The notes beneath the pieces are model-generated. The model saw only the letters and a list, made by a program, of their open reading frames with translations, did not search any database and was not told the DNA's origin. From Gracilibacillus dipsosauri (GTDB lineage: Bacteria > Bacillota > Bacilli > Bacillales > Amphibacillaceae), in contig NZ_QGTD01000004.1 in NCBI RefSeq assembly GCF_003176895.1, positions 186,001 to 250,000 of the forward strand: a stretch of 64,000 nt of DNA, given 5' to 3'. The translations under genes were made by a program, and so were the position numbers. Positions within the stretch are counted from its first letter, which is position 1, and each line of letters opens with the position of its first letter. Below are positions 51,531 to 60,640 of the stretch, in pieces.

Positions 51531-52465
51531 TACGATACTACCCCCTTTTTAGATGTTAATTCAATATAAACATCCTCAATTGTAGTGGGAGACAGGGAGT
51601 AGTCTATAACAAGTCCTTTATCTGTCTGATTCTTTGCCCAATCAATCGTGGATGATACTTTTGAGGGGTCTAAAGAGAAAATAAGACGGGATCCGTTTTG
51701 ATGCGGGGAAAGTGCCCAGCCAGGAACCTCGATATTTTTAAATTCCTTTTCCAGACTAAGTTCTATTCGCATTCGGTCTCCTACTAAACTTTTTACTTCC
51801 GATGGATTCCCTTGTGTCACTATTTTTCCTTTATCCATAATAGCCACCCGATCCACTGCCTTTTCTGCTTCGAGAACATTGTGCGTTACTAAAATAACGG
51901 AGCTCCCGTTTTTCGTCAAGTCCCGTATTACCTGCCAAAGGTAACTTCGGCGAACCGGATCAACATCATTCGTTGGCTCATCAAGGATCACTAACTCACC
52001 TGGGGCGATCACCGCCATACAAAAGGCTGTCAGCCTTCGCACTCCCCCTGACAGTTTTTCGCCTTCTGTATTCGCCCAAGCCCCCATATCCAACGCTTCA
52101 AATAGCGCCCCCACCCGCTTTGGTTCAAACTTTTTACCCATCCGCATTTTCCCTATCAGCGTCACTGCCTGCTTTGGAGTAAGTAAGCCCAATGACACTT
52201 GGGATTGCGGCTGTACGGAACAAATGGACCTGGCACGTGCAGATGATTGCATTACTGATTCCCCCAGCAAATGAATGTCACCATGATCAGGTGTTAATAG
52301 TCCTAATATTTGATTAACCAACGTCGTTTTTCCTGCACCATTATGTCCAAGAAGCCCAAATATTTCTCCTTCATTAATCGAAAATGTGATGTTGTCATTG
52401 GCAACAATTTTGGATTCTCCTTTACTACGAAAAATCTTCGTAACACCTTTTATATCGAGGATCAT
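51530..52465 (-). CDS. ABC transporter ATP-binding protein
   Basis: A 311-residue ABC ATPase of the CcmA/DrrA drug-export type. Walker A is GLLGHNGAGKTTLVNQILGL (near residue 36), signature LSGGVRRLTAFCMAV, Walker B GELVILDEPTNDVDPVRRSY and switch VTHNVLEAEKAVDRVAIMDK, with the C-terminal extension usual for exporters. The signature has GGV in place of GGQ. It overlaps the MerR gene by 4 bp upstream and the permease by one base downstream. Confidence 0.92.
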   Translation of the reverse strand: MILDIKGVTKIFRSKGESKIVANDNITFSINEGEIFGLLGHNGAGKTTLVNQILGLLTPDHGDIHLLGESVMQSSARARSICSVQPQSQVSLGLLTPKQAVTLIGKMRMGKKFEPKRVGALFEALDMGAWANTEGEKLSGGVRRLTAFCMAVIAPGELVILDEPTNDVDPVRRSYLWQVIRDLTKNGSSVILVTHNVLEAEKAVDRVAIMDKGKIVTQGNPSEVKSLVGDRMRIELSLEKEFKNIEVPGWALSPHQNGSRLIFSLDPSKVSSTIDWAKNQTDKGLVIDYSLSPTTIEDVYIELTSKKGVVS

Positions 52466-53199
52466 TTTTTTAATTCCTCCTTTACTATAAAAACACGTTC
52501 AATGAATTGAATAACATCTTTGTTCATTGGGTAAAAAGCAATGCCTTCCTTTAAATTTTGCAGTGCTTCCCACATATCTCCCAGTAATTCTTCATCATTT
52601 CCATACATTTTCTCTGCTTGGTTTAACCAGCTTTCCACCAGCTGCTGTGCCTTTTCTGAAGCCGGATCAATGTTCAGATTATTTTTGATATCATGAATGA
52701 CCTTCATCCATCTCCTTATGTCCTCCTCACTCATATTTTGCACATTCATATCCATGATTTTTTTCATTTCATCATCATTCAAGTAATCTTTATATTGCTG
52801 TAAGGCATCTTCAGGATCCTGTTGATAAAGCTGAATAATATTAAAAATAATTTTCCAGTTAATTTCTCCCTCGATCTCAATGGAATACGAGATACCAAGC
52901 AGTGCTTGCTCCAGGACCTGCAGACGTTCCTGTTCTCGTTTAACCAATTCCAGCTGCTGCTGGATCGACTCTTGCCAGGTCGAAGTGGAATTTTCCAGAA
53001 TATCTTTAATTTGCTCCAGTGAAAATCCCATATATTTTAAAGCTAAAACTCGTTCCAGCCGCATAACGTCATCCTCACTGTATAAGCGGTGCCCTCCCTC
53101 CGTTTTTGATGAAGGTTTAATCAGACCAATTTCATCATAATAATCCAATGTCCTCACAGTAACTCCTGTATTTTTCGAGAGTTTTCCAATCGTGTACAT
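52462..53199 (-). CDS. MerR family regulator with a TipAS-like ligand domain
   Basis: A 245-residue MerR regulator. The winged helix-turn-helix MYTIGKLSKNTGVTVRTLDY, then YDEIGLIKPSSKTEGGHRLY, is followed by a dimerisation coiled coil (LVKREQERLQVLEQALLGIS) and a helical C-terminal domain of about 120 residues (WMKVIHDIKNNLNIDPASEK) reminiscent of TipAS antibiotic-binding domains. It probably senses a drug and activates its own operon: its promoter at 53226-53256 has a 19-bp spacer with a strong dyad. It overlaps the ABC ATPase gene by 4 bp. Confidence 0.9.
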   Translation of the reverse strand: MYTIGKLSKNTGVTVRTLDYYDEIGLIKPSSKTEGGHRLYSEDDVMRLERVLALKYMGFSLEQIKDILENSTSTWQESIQQQLELVKREQERLQVLEQALLGISYSIEIEGEINWKIIFNIIQLYQQDPEDALQQYKDYLNDDEMKKIMDMNVQNMSEEDIRRWMKVIHDIKNNLNIDPASEKAQQLVESWLNQAEKMYGNDEELLGDMWEALQNLKEGIAFYPMNKDVIQFIERVFIVKEELKK

Positions 53200-53225
53200 T
53201 ACTTCACCTCATCTTTATTTTCTAT

Positions 53226-53256
53226 AGTATAAAACAGCACGTAACGTGTTGTTCAA
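53226..53256 (-). promoter_or_regulatory. MerR-type autoregulated promoter/operator
   Basis: The minus-strand TTGAAC (53256-53251) and TATACT (53231-53226) are 19 bp apart. A dyad ACAGCACGT-A-ACGTGTTGT (53234-53252, one mismatched pair) fills the spacer. This is the classical distorted promoter that a MerR protein untwists. Confidence 0.75.
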
Positions 53257-53418
53257 TAGTTAAATGAAAAAATTTTAAAAAGAGATTTACGTTTACCTGT
53301 AGGTAACGGCTCGTTGAAGGCATGCGGGAAAAGAGGAAGAGGAATTTAATTGTCCACAAAGTATACGTATTGGAATGTAATAATTACTTGCATCTTATCT
53401 TTAATAACATTAATCATC

Positions 53419-53586
53419 TTATCCTTCGCTGAAAGAAATAAGTATGTGAATGAAAGTAAGAAAGGAATATGTACCTGTACGAATTAGAAGTAAAATAATT
53501 GTGCTATACCACCATTTCTTTTTAAAAAAATAACCACCCAAGCCGGTTAGCAAATAGGTGGTTATTTCCCTTAAAGGGCTATTGCA
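53419..53586 (-). pseudogene. remnant of a small membrane protein gene
   Basis: A startless 55-codon frame, TTYLLTGLGGYFFKKKWWYS, then TIILLLIRTGTYSFLTFIHI, is convincingly protein-like and ends at TAA. It is bounded upstream by TAG and has no start codon. It overlaps the protease terminator. Family not identified. The remaining part of the 480-bp gap has nothing recognisable. Confidence 0.4.
53528..53567 (-). terminator. rho-independent terminator of the metalloprotease gene
   Basis: AAATAACCACC pairs with GGTGGTTATTT (11 bp, 18-nt loop), with a run of T on the minus strand. Confidence 0.7.
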
Positions 53587-53678
53587 CTAAGCTGTTAGAT
53601 GTTGCAAGCATCAAACGGCTTTTATTCACACAACCCTTTGTATTTATATACATCCGGTCACAATGAAAAGAGAATCAG

Positions 53679-55730
53679 CTATCTCCTTTTCCCCTTCATC
53701 ACTACTTCATAATCATACTCCGCACTTCCACCCTTACCTGGTTTAGGTGCATACGTAACCATCATTAAAATCTTAGAATATTGGGCGCTTTTTAACATAT
53801 CCTTCAGATCGATCTTATCCTTTTCCTTCATATTGAGTAAATTTGGGAATTGAATGACTTTCACATGATTCGCTTTTCCTTTTGCCTTCCCTTTCTTAAA
53901 TCCGATAAACTGCACTTGATAATCCACATACTCCTCTGTTACTTGCTCTAGGCTCATGAAAGACTCCGTCGATTCCATTGTATCTATTAATCTATCATTT
54001 ATTTTTAAATTGGCTAAGTACCAGCCCTCTTCATTATGAGCCCAGTCTGTCATGTAGCGGAATGCGAGATGAACCTTTTGACCAGCATATGCCGATAGGT
54101 CGAAGCTTTCTGTTGTCCAGCCACCTGAGCTTCCAGTAAAACCTGGAACATTTTCTTTGATTGCTGGATAGCCATTTTCATCTACCTCACCACTTGTATG
54201 TTCATTGGCCAACGAAGTCCATGATTGTCCATTATCTGTTGAGACTTGAACCACGCCATAGTCCCAACTTTCTTCGATTTCATATTTTGTTTCAAAGGAT
54301 AGAGCAGGATTGGTTTCGCCAGTGAGATCTAGCTCTTTTATAAGAAAATTATCGGCTTGGTCCCCTTCACTCCCCCAGAGGACCTGACCCTTATCTGGAT
54401 CACTGACTGCCTCCCAGTTAGTACTGAGGAAATCAATCCCTTTAAAATATAAATGATCAATCTTCTTATTCGGTGTAATAAATTTTATATCAGTTCCCCA
54501 AGCTGGAGCGATCTTATCTAACGCTGCTGCTGCTTCTAGATTAGGTTCTAAGTCTATGGATTGAAATTGGTAGGTCTTATTATCTCCTTGATACTTTCCA
54601 TCTATCACTAATGCCATCATAAAATCTTGATAGACTTCCTTAAAATCACGCTTACTTCCCATCTCTTCTAGAACGGCATTAATACTATCAATACCTTGTT
54701 CCGGATGCTTGAATTCCTTCTGAAGAAATTCTGATCCAAATTGTTCATTCAGATAAAGCTGAAAAAGGTAAGCAACTCCGTAGTCACCTAGTATTTGTAG
54801 ATCGGACTGATCCCCCCATTGGGTTAAGGAGTTTTTTAGATTATTCATGAAAAAGTCGACATGTGAATCGGAATGACCATACCCTACTAAAAATTGAGCA
54901 AAGTCAGCTAGCCCTTCGTTGATAAAGTTTTCTTCGGCCCCATCACTATCATGGTGTAATAGGTGCTGGAACTCATGTGCAAAGGTTCCTTCATATAAAA
55001 ATGGGCGTTCCGCATCAGGGCCTGTCCGACTTGCCCAATCAAAGCTATCAATCGTCATGACATTGCGATCGGTAAATTCACTGATAGCTGGAGAAAAATA
55101 TCCTGCAATATAGCTCGGATAATTCGGGTCATAATAATTCTCATCCTTAATATTATCGATTAAGATCACCACACGCCCAGAATCGTCCTGATGATATTCA
55201 GGGAACATGGAGTTATCTCCCTTTCGCTCAGCTGGTGGGGCAAAGAACTCCACCTCTTGTTCATAGATTTTTTCATCAAATTCATTTAAAAGATATTGAA
55301 CCTGTTGATCGGTAATAACCGATAATTCTTCCTCATTTCTAGGATCTCCTTCCGGATACGCCAGTTCATTCGATACCCACACCTCCCCATATTCGCCTAC
55401 ACCTTTTAGGGTGAAAGAGGTAAGGACGTACTGTCCTGTTACATTATTCACCGTCACCCATGGCTTCGAAACACCAATATCATCAGGTGTGACGGATGAA
55501 GGGGTTTGTGCTTGTTTACCTTGAATGAATGCTCTACTAAAATCTACCTTTCCTTCCTTCAGAGCCTCTTCTACTGTCTCAGAGCGAAATTCTGCATCTA
55601 TCTCTTTAGCAGTTGGATCTGGGTTATACTCCCCATCCCCATCCTCTGCACTTGCCATCGTAGGGAATGATAGACCTCCTACTAGCGCAAGAAAAGATAG
55701 CAGGAATAATACTTTTTTAGTTTTTCCCAT
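53679..55730 (-). CDS. secreted InhA-like (M6-type) metalloprotease
   Basis: A 683-residue secreted protease. The signal peptide (KKVLFLLSFLALVGGLSFPT, cleaved after ASA) leads to a propeptide-like region and a catalytic zone with the zinc motif FAHEFQHLLHHDSDG and a downstream FINEGLADFAQFL (about residues 250-285). A MAM-like domain follows (DYGVVQVSTDNGQSWTSLAN, GWTTESFDLSAYAGQKVHLA; about residues 480-590), as in immune inhibitor A enzymes. The tail is basic. It would degrade extracellular proteins. AAGGAGAACGACT fixes the ATG at 55730. The HEFQHLLHH form differs from the HExxHxxGxxH of classical InhA. Confidence 0.85.
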   Translation of the reverse strand: MGKTKKVLFLLSFLALVGGLSFPTMASAEDGDGEYNPDPTAKEIDAEFRSETVEEALKEGKVDFSRAFIQGKQAQTPSSVTPDDIGVSKPWVTVNNVTGQYVLTSFTLKGVGEYGEVWVSNELAYPEGDPRNEEELSVITDQQVQYLLNEFDEKIYEQEVEFFAPPAERKGDNSMFPEYHQDDSGRVVILIDNIKDENYYDPNYPSYIAGYFSPAISEFTDRNVMTIDSFDWASRTGPDAERPFLYEGTFAHEFQHLLHHDSDGAEENFINEGLADFAQFLVGYGHSDSHVDFFMNNLKNSLTQWGDQSDLQILGDYGVAYLFQLYLNEQFGSEFLQKEFKHPEQGIDSINAVLEEMGSKRDFKEVYQDFMMALVIDGKYQGDNKTYQFQSIDLEPNLEAAAALDKIAPAWGTDIKFITPNKKIDHLYFKGIDFLSTNWEAVSDPDKGQVLWGSEGDQADNFLIKELDLTGETNPALSFETKYEIEESWDYGVVQVSTDNGQSWTSLANEHTSGEVDENGYPAIKENVPGFTGSSGGWTTESFDLSAYAGQKVHLAFRYMTDWAHNEEGWYLANLKINDRLIDTMESTESFMSLEQVTEEYVDYQVQFIGFKKGKAKGKANHVKVIQFPNLLNMKEKDKIDLKDMLKSAQYSKILMMVTYAPKPGKGGSAEYDYEVVMKGKRR

Positions 55731-55951
55731 AGTCGTTCTCCTTTCTATTATCAATAGGTAATACCTATTATCCTATCACTAGATTTGTAAATAATTTGTC
55801 AAAACTAGGCTAGTAAAAGGGTTTTTTATCGTGAAAATCTGATATTCTTCGGCAGGGATTTTACCTATTGAATCAAGAAATTAGGGCTTTATTAGGAGAG
55901 CTCTGCGGGAGATTGTGACGTTTTAGCCTGGTAGGAACACTTGACGAAGAA

Positions 55952-55984
55952 GAAAACCGACAAATGGGATACTTGTCGATTTTC
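55952..55984 (-). terminator. rho-independent terminator of the Crp-like gene
   Basis: The stem GAAAATCGACAA with TTGTCGGTTTTC (minus strand, one G-T/A-C position), directly after the gene. Confidence 0.7.
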
Positions 55985-55988
55985 CTCT

Positions 55989-56657
55989 CTAATTTTTCAA
56001 TACCTCAGCAAGTTCGTGCAAGGATTGATGCTGCTTAATTTGATAGTTTCTGCCTTCCTTTTCTAAGTATCCCTTCTCACAAAATTGGGTAAGCACATGT
56101 AATAAGTGCCTATAGGAAACACCTAAATAATCACAAACTGTCACATGCTTCTCCTTATAGATTCCTCCATCAGCCGTTTGTAAAATAAAATCCGCAAGTC
56201 TGTTTTCTAGCGGGAATGCTAGACTTTGAGTATATTTAGCTGCCATAATAGAAGCCTTTACACTCAAAAACTTGGATAATTCCCGTAGAAATTTCGCGTC
56301 TTCTAGCAATTGTTTGCGATAGTAATGAATAGGAATAGCAAAACAAATCGTCTTCGTTGATGCTTGAATCCCTTTTGTATAATACACATCATGTAATAAT
56401 TCCATTTCTCCGATATATTCCTTTGCATTAATGAAATTAATTAACGATACCTTGCCATTTTGATGGGTTATATATATTTTTGCTTTTCCCTCGATAACGT
56501 AAAAGAGATAATCTGGTCTCCTACCTTCTTGAATAATCCAATCATTCCGTTGATACTCACGGACTTCGATAAAATCCTCCACGGGAAAGGAAAATAAATG
56601 GGCAATAGAGTTCTTTTCCAAATAGATCTTTTTCTTTTTATTTTTATAAATTTCCAT
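55989..56657 (-). CDS. Crp/Fnr family transcriptional regulator (YeiL-like)
   Basis: A 222-residue regulator. The N-terminal cyclic-nucleotide-binding-type jelly roll contains NDWIIQEGRRPDYLFYVIEG and INAKEYIGEMELLHDV (about residues 40-95), but the usual cAMP-binding RxSA is absent. The C-terminal winged helix is HVTVCDYLGVSYRHLLHVLT, QFCEKGYLEKEGRNY. It resembles YeiL-like regulators. GAGGTGAAGGT precedes the ATG. It is divergent from an MFS transporter gene with 82 bp between starts, its most likely target. Confidence 0.88.
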   Translation of the reverse strand: MEIYKNKKKKIYLEKNSIAHLFSFPVEDFIEVREYQRNDWIIQEGRRPDYLFYVIEGKAKIYITHQNGKVSLINFINAKEYIGEMELLHDVYYTKGIQASTKTICFAIPIHYYRKQLLEDAKFLRELSKFLSVKASIMAAKYTQSLAFPLENRLADFILQTADGGIYKEKHVTVCDYLGVSYRHLLHVLTQFCEKGYLEKEGRNYQIKQHQSLHELAEVLKN

Positions 56658-56739
56658 ACCTTCACCTCAAAATATGAGATATCTCCTATTACTTCATTCT
56701 ATCTCCATGATATCATGCAATCTATGAGGGGGACATGAA

Positions 56740-57900
56740 ATGAGCACACAACGCTGGATGAGTATACATTTTTTTAGCTTCTTTTTGACATGGGGGATTT
56801 TTCTACCCTACTGGTCAGGTTGGATGATTGATACAAAAGGGATTTCCGTCTCAGAAGCTAGCTTGATCATGAGCTTAGGATTGGTAGTCAGGGGAGTTTC
56901 TACTTTATTTGCCTTTCCTTATCTATCTGCAAGGGTTAGTAGTAAAAGACTACTGAGTATAATGGGGATCGGAACACTTGTGGCGATTGTCTGTTACATA
57001 CCGGCAAATTCGTTTACCAGTTTATTAATCGCTACTAGCGCCCTACACCTGTTTTACCCAACATTAATGCCTGCCTTAGATAGTGTTGCTGGTGTTCTGG
57101 TGCAGAGTAAACAATTAAAACATTATGGCAGAAGTCGACAATGGGGATCAATTGGCTTTGTCTCCATCGGCATGATTATCACCATTTTTACAGGCTTATA
57201 TGGAGACGAAATCATTTTTTGGTCACTATTATGTGGTGTCATCGGATTTGTAAGCCTTGGTTTTGTACAAACGCCGATGATTTTATCCGAAAAGCCACCA
57301 ATGGACCAACCTAAAAAAGAAGGGCTATTTCAATTATTCCGTATCAAGCATTTCCGTCTAGTTCTGGTTATTGTCATTTTATTACAAGCATCACATGCTA
57401 CTTATTACAATTATGGCTATATTTTTTTACAAGAGATTCAGGCACCTACCTACTTGATTGGTTTTATCATTAATATTGCCGTAATTGCGGAAATTGTCTT
57501 TTTCTCGATAGCCGATAAAAAATTTAATCAATTTTCGATTGGCGCCTTACTGACAATTTCAGCTATTGGTTCATCTGCGCGGTGGATTTTAGTTTTTGTC
57601 TTTCCGAATGTAATCATATTCGCTATTGCCCAAACATTGCACGCATTATCGTTCGCGATGGCACATTATGCTTTTATGAAATACTTAATTAAGAACATTC
57701 CACATCGACAAATACCAAAGGCACAAGGTGTTTATTCCGCGTTAGCCCTTAGCTGGAGCACAGCTGTTTTCACGATTCTAGGTGGATATTTGTATGAGAT
57801 CGAGCCGAAGCTATCCTTTATTGGGATGATTTTGTGTACTATTCCTGCCATGTTGCTGGCGCTTGTATATAAAAGGTTTGAAAATAGCAAGAACATTTAG
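56740..57900 (+). CDS. MFS transporter
   Basis: A 386-residue major facilitator protein with 12 predicted membrane segments. WGIFLPYWSGWMIDTKGISV, VVRGVSTLFAFPYLSARVSS and KHYGRSRQWGSIGFVSIGMI (cytoplasmic motif near residue 127) match the MFS_1-like/phenylpropionate permease group, which includes HcaT and sugar-type carriers. Substrate unknown. GAGGGGGACATGAA precedes the ATG. It is probably regulated by the divergent Crp-like gene. A terminator at 57992-58018 separates it from the convergent 5'-nucleotidase. Confidence 0.88.
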   Translation: MSTQRWMSIHFFSFFLTWGIFLPYWSGWMIDTKGISVSEASLIMSLGLVVRGVSTLFAFPYLSARVSSKRLLSIMGIGTLVAIVCYIPANSFTSLLIATSALHLFYPTLMPALDSVAGVLVQSKQLKHYGRSRQWGSIGFVSIGMIITIFTGLYGDEIIFWSLLCGVIGFVSLGFVQTPMILSEKPPMDQPKKEGLFQLFRIKHFRLVLVIVILLQASHATYYNYGYIFLQEIQAPTYLIGFIINIAVIAEIVFFSIADKKFNQFSIGALLTISAIGSSARWILVFVFPNVIIFAIAQTLHALSFAMAHYAFMKYLIKNIPHRQIPKAQGVYSALALSWSTAVFTILGGYLYEIEPKLSFIGMILCTIPAMLLALVYKRFENSKNI

Positions 57901-57991
57901 ATGTAGCACTATTCGAAAGTCAAGGTATCCCAATCTATATATAATAATTTAAAGAGTGTAATGGAAAAAAGTCACCACTCTAAAACTTTCT

Positions 57992-58018
57992 GAAACCCCT
58001 GGCATATCCTGGGGTTTC
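57992..58018. terminator. bidirectional terminator
   Basis: A stem, GAAACCCC with GGGGTTTC (11-nt loop), between the convergent MFS and 5'-nucleotidase genes. Confidence 0.7.
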
Positions 58019-58080
58019 CATAATCATTAAATAAGGTACTACTCACAGGTAGTATATATGTTGTATAGAAAGCAAACAGC

Positions 58081-59598
58081 TTAGTCTACCAATACCGTAA
58101 TCCTTCCTTCTATTGTCTCATGGATGACCCCTATATTTTTAGCGTACTCTATTAACACTTCCGCATCGGTACGAGCATTTGTTTCTTCAACCATTAGCTT
58201 ATTCGGATCGAACATCGTAAATCCATCTCCACCATTAAAAATATAATGAGGCATTGCGACTGTATAATTTTTTTGTAGCTCAAGTGGTTGGTTATTTACT
58301 AAAATATGACCAACCCTCATTCCTTTCGGGTTACTCCGATCATAAGAATAGGTGATTCCAGAAACCTGTAAAAAACCGCCACCCAGATTTTCTACATTGG
58401 ATACTCCGTGTTCTAGAGCTGTTCGAATCGTTTCTCCTGTAACAGAAGCCAAAATCACCTTATTCCGAAATGGAAGGATGGAATAAGCATCACGCAATGT
58501 AAATTTTCCTGCCGGTACGCTCGCACGAATTCCACCACCATTCATTAGCCCAATGTCTGCTTTGAAATAGGAACGATAGCTATCCGCAATGAAATTACCA
58601 ATATTCGTTTCTTGATACCTTGACTCATGGTTTTCCCCATAGATGAGTGGTATTCCTACTTGGGCAATGGGTTGGCCTAAATCCTTTTCCAATTTTTCCT
58701 GATAGTAAGCTGCAAAAGCCTTTAATTCCGGGTCCTCCGGCACCGTGTGATCGACTTTAATGATTTTAGGTGTTAAGCGAATATTTTTTCCTTTTTTACT
58801 AATATCCAACTGGATAATTGAGCCAATATTGCCTTCTGGGGCAAAAATATATCGATCATTCCATTCATGGATAAAAGATTGATTTTCCGCCTTTTCTTCG
58901 GTGAAGACCGCGTCTATTTCAGGAACTGCTGCTAATAATTGTTTGTCTTTTTCCAGGCTTTCCTGTGTTAAGGCAATGATAACATCGACTTTTTTCGCTT
59001 TCTTCATCTTGGCAATAGCATTTTTTGCGGACTGAATCATATCCTGCTGTTTTACTTGATCATCCACTGTTGTGGTATTCATATCATCCGTAAGTCCAAT
59101 GATGCCAATTTTAATTCCCCGCTTATTAAAGATTTTATAGGTGGCTACGTCGGCAAATGGGTTTCCTTCTGGATCTACTAAATTAGAAGAAATCCACGGA
59201 AATGCTGATGTCTTAACTAAATCTTTCGTCACTTCAGAACCGAAATCAAAATCATGCTGTCCAAAATTGGCTATATCAATATCTATTCGATTGAAAGCTT
59301 CTACCATCGGAAACCCTTGATATACACCGCCAAATAAGGTTCCTCCACCTAAGTCACCACCAAATGCTACGAGTGTATGCTTATTCTTTTTTCGGACCTG
59401 ATCAATAGCTGTTTTAAGCCTCGCCACTCCACCCCGATCTCCATAATCGTTGACAACTGGACTCACCTCATGGGCATCATTAAAGTATAGAATAGTTGCT
59501 TTTCTATTACTACTTTCTGCTTTTGCATTTACATCATCTGTCAATAAAGCAGTTATCATTACTACAAATAATAATAGAATAATGGGTCGTCTTTTCAT
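58081..59598 (-). CDS. secreted 5'-nucleotidase / metallophosphatase
   Basis: A 505-residue exported enzyme of the UshA/YfkN family. The signal peptide (RRPIILLLFVVMITALLTDD) is followed by a metallophosphatase domain with ATILYFNDAHEVSP, AFGGDLGGGTLF and IANFGQHDFDFGSE. Two usual residues differ: NDAHE for ND-x-HG and GQHDFD for GNHEFD, so the metal-site Asn is Gln. The C-terminal nucleotidase domain (about residues 320-500) has NIGNFIADSYRS, LMNGGGIRAS and HYIFNGGDGFTMF. It would hydrolyse extracellular nucleotides for phosphate or nucleoside uptake. GGGAGGATACTA precedes the ATG. No LPxTG anchor is visible. Confidence 0.9.
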   Translation of the reverse strand: MKRRPIILLLFVVMITALLTDDVNAKAESSNRKATILYFNDAHEVSPVVNDYGDRGGVARLKTAIDQVRKKNKHTLVAFGGDLGGGTLFGGVYQGFPMVEAFNRIDIDIANFGQHDFDFGSEVTKDLVKTSAFPWISSNLVDPEGNPFADVATYKIFNKRGIKIGIIGLTDDMNTTTVDDQVKQQDMIQSAKNAIAKMKKAKKVDVIIALTQESLEKDKQLLAAVPEIDAVFTEEKAENQSFIHEWNDRYIFAPEGNIGSIIQLDISKKGKNIRLTPKIIKVDHTVPEDPELKAFAAYYQEKLEKDLGQPIAQVGIPLIYGENHESRYQETNIGNFIADSYRSYFKADIGLMNGGGIRASVPAGKFTLRDAYSILPFRNKVILASVTGETIRTALEHGVSNVENLGGGFLQVSGITYSYDRSNPKGMRVGHILVNNQPLELQKNYTVAMPHYIFNGGDGFTMFDPNKLMVEETNARTDAEVLIEYAKNIGVIHETIEGRITVLVD

Positions 59599-59734
59599 TA
59601 GTATCCTCCCTATAGTTTTTACATTTCAGATCTCCTTTCAGCAAATTTTAACAAATGAATTTTAATTTATTGTTACATTTTCTTAAATCTTTAGAGAACG
59701 TTTAAGGAAAACAGAGGTTTAATCAGCTTTGAGC

Positions 59735-59880
59735 GGTGCCAGAGCGTCTACGGTCAACCCTCTGGCGATTCCCCCAGAACTTCTGGCAACCGTAGAAAGT
59801 CTAACCCAGCAGGCGACGGTGCCACCGATTTGCCTTGCTCGGTGGTCCATTAGGTCTCATAGACCTTGCCACCGTACCGG
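59735..59880. other. highly structured intergenic element
   Basis: GC-richer than its surroundings, with nested inverted repeats. TCTACGGT (59747-59754) pairs with ACCGTAGA (59789-59796) around CCAGAA-c-TTCTGG. A three-way junction is closed by ACGGTG (59816-59821) with CACCGT (59870-59875) and has arms CCACCGA/TCGGTGG and AGGTCT/AGACCT. No reading frame or T-tract. It lies between the SDR gene end and the 5'-nucleotidase start. It may be a structured RNA or a mobile palindromic repeat; I do not recognise the family. Confidence 0.55.
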
Positions 59881-59908
59881 AGATAACTGAATTGTTCTTT
59901 AAGTCAAT

Positions 59909-60640
59909 CTAAACTACTGGTCTAATCACCATTTCATTCACATCGACATTAGTCGGTTGCTCAATAGCATAGGCGATTGCATGGGCAATAGCCGAAGCTG
60001 GGAGAGCAATGCGCCGATATTCTTTCATGAGCTCTTTTGCCTCATTGTCTGTTATGCTCCCAGCTAATTCTGATTCTGTTACTCCTGGAGCTACGAGAGT
60101 CACTCGAATGCCTTGCCCCGCCATCTCTTGCCGTAATCCATCTGTAATTGCCCGAACGGCAAACTTGGTAGCACAGTAAACAGCCGCTGTCGGGGATACC
60201 TCGTAAGCACCAATAGATGCTAAGTTAAGGAAATGCCCAAAGCCTTGTTTTTTCATAATAGGTATACCTGCTGCAATTCCATTAAGAACACCGCGAATAT
60301 TGACATCAATCATCTGGTTCCATTCCTCTGTTTTTAAGGCATCCATCGGAGAGAGTGGCATCACACCAGCATTGTTCACTATTGCATCGATTCCTCCAAA
60401 GTGGCTTTCGGCTACATCTATGATTGCCTGCATCTGTTTAAGGTCTGTCACGTCGAGCTGTTGAACGATCACAGAACCACCTTCTGTACGAATAGCAGAT
60501 GCTATAGCTTCTAGCTTTTCTAAACGTCTTGCTCCGATTACAATATGAACACCTCTCTTTGCAAGTAGTCGTGCAGTTGCTTCGCCAATTCCACTACTTG
60601 CCCCTGTAATAACAACAACTTTTCCATTTAGTCCAGACAT
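59909..60640 (-). CDS. short-chain dehydrogenase/reductase
   Basis: A 243-residue classical SDR. The dinucleotide-binding motif VVITGASSGIGEATARLLAK (TGxxxGIG, residues 9-28), VNNAGVMPLSPMDAL (NNAG, near residue 87), catalytic Ser in FLNLASIGAYEV and YxxxK in YCATKFAVRAI (near residue 154). The ending (PTNVDVNEMVIRPV) is typical of the YdfG/NADP-dependent group. Substrate unknown. The ATG at 60640 overlaps the stop of the frameshifted Atu4866-like gene, indicating an operon, and AraC is divergent. Confidence 0.92.
   Translation of the reverse strand: MSGLNGKVVVITGASSGIGEATARLLAKRGVHIVIGARRLEKLEAIASAIRTEGGSVIVQQLDVTDLKQMQAIIDVAESHFGGIDAIVNNAGVMPLSPMDALKTEEWNQMIDVNIRGVLNGIAAGIPIMKKQGFGHFLNLASIGAYEVSPTAAVYCATKFAVRAITDGLRQEMAGQGIRVTLVAPGVTESELAGSITDNEAKELMKEYRRIALPASAIAHAIAYAIEQPTNVDVNEMVIRPVV

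Noticed and set aside
59810-59850. T-box leader on the minus strand, because of GGTGGCACCG
   Set aside because: Only the antiterminator-like phrase is present. There is no stem I with a specifier loop, no terminator, and the downstream gene is a 5'-nucleotidase, not an amino-acid or aminoacyl-tRNA synthetase gene.
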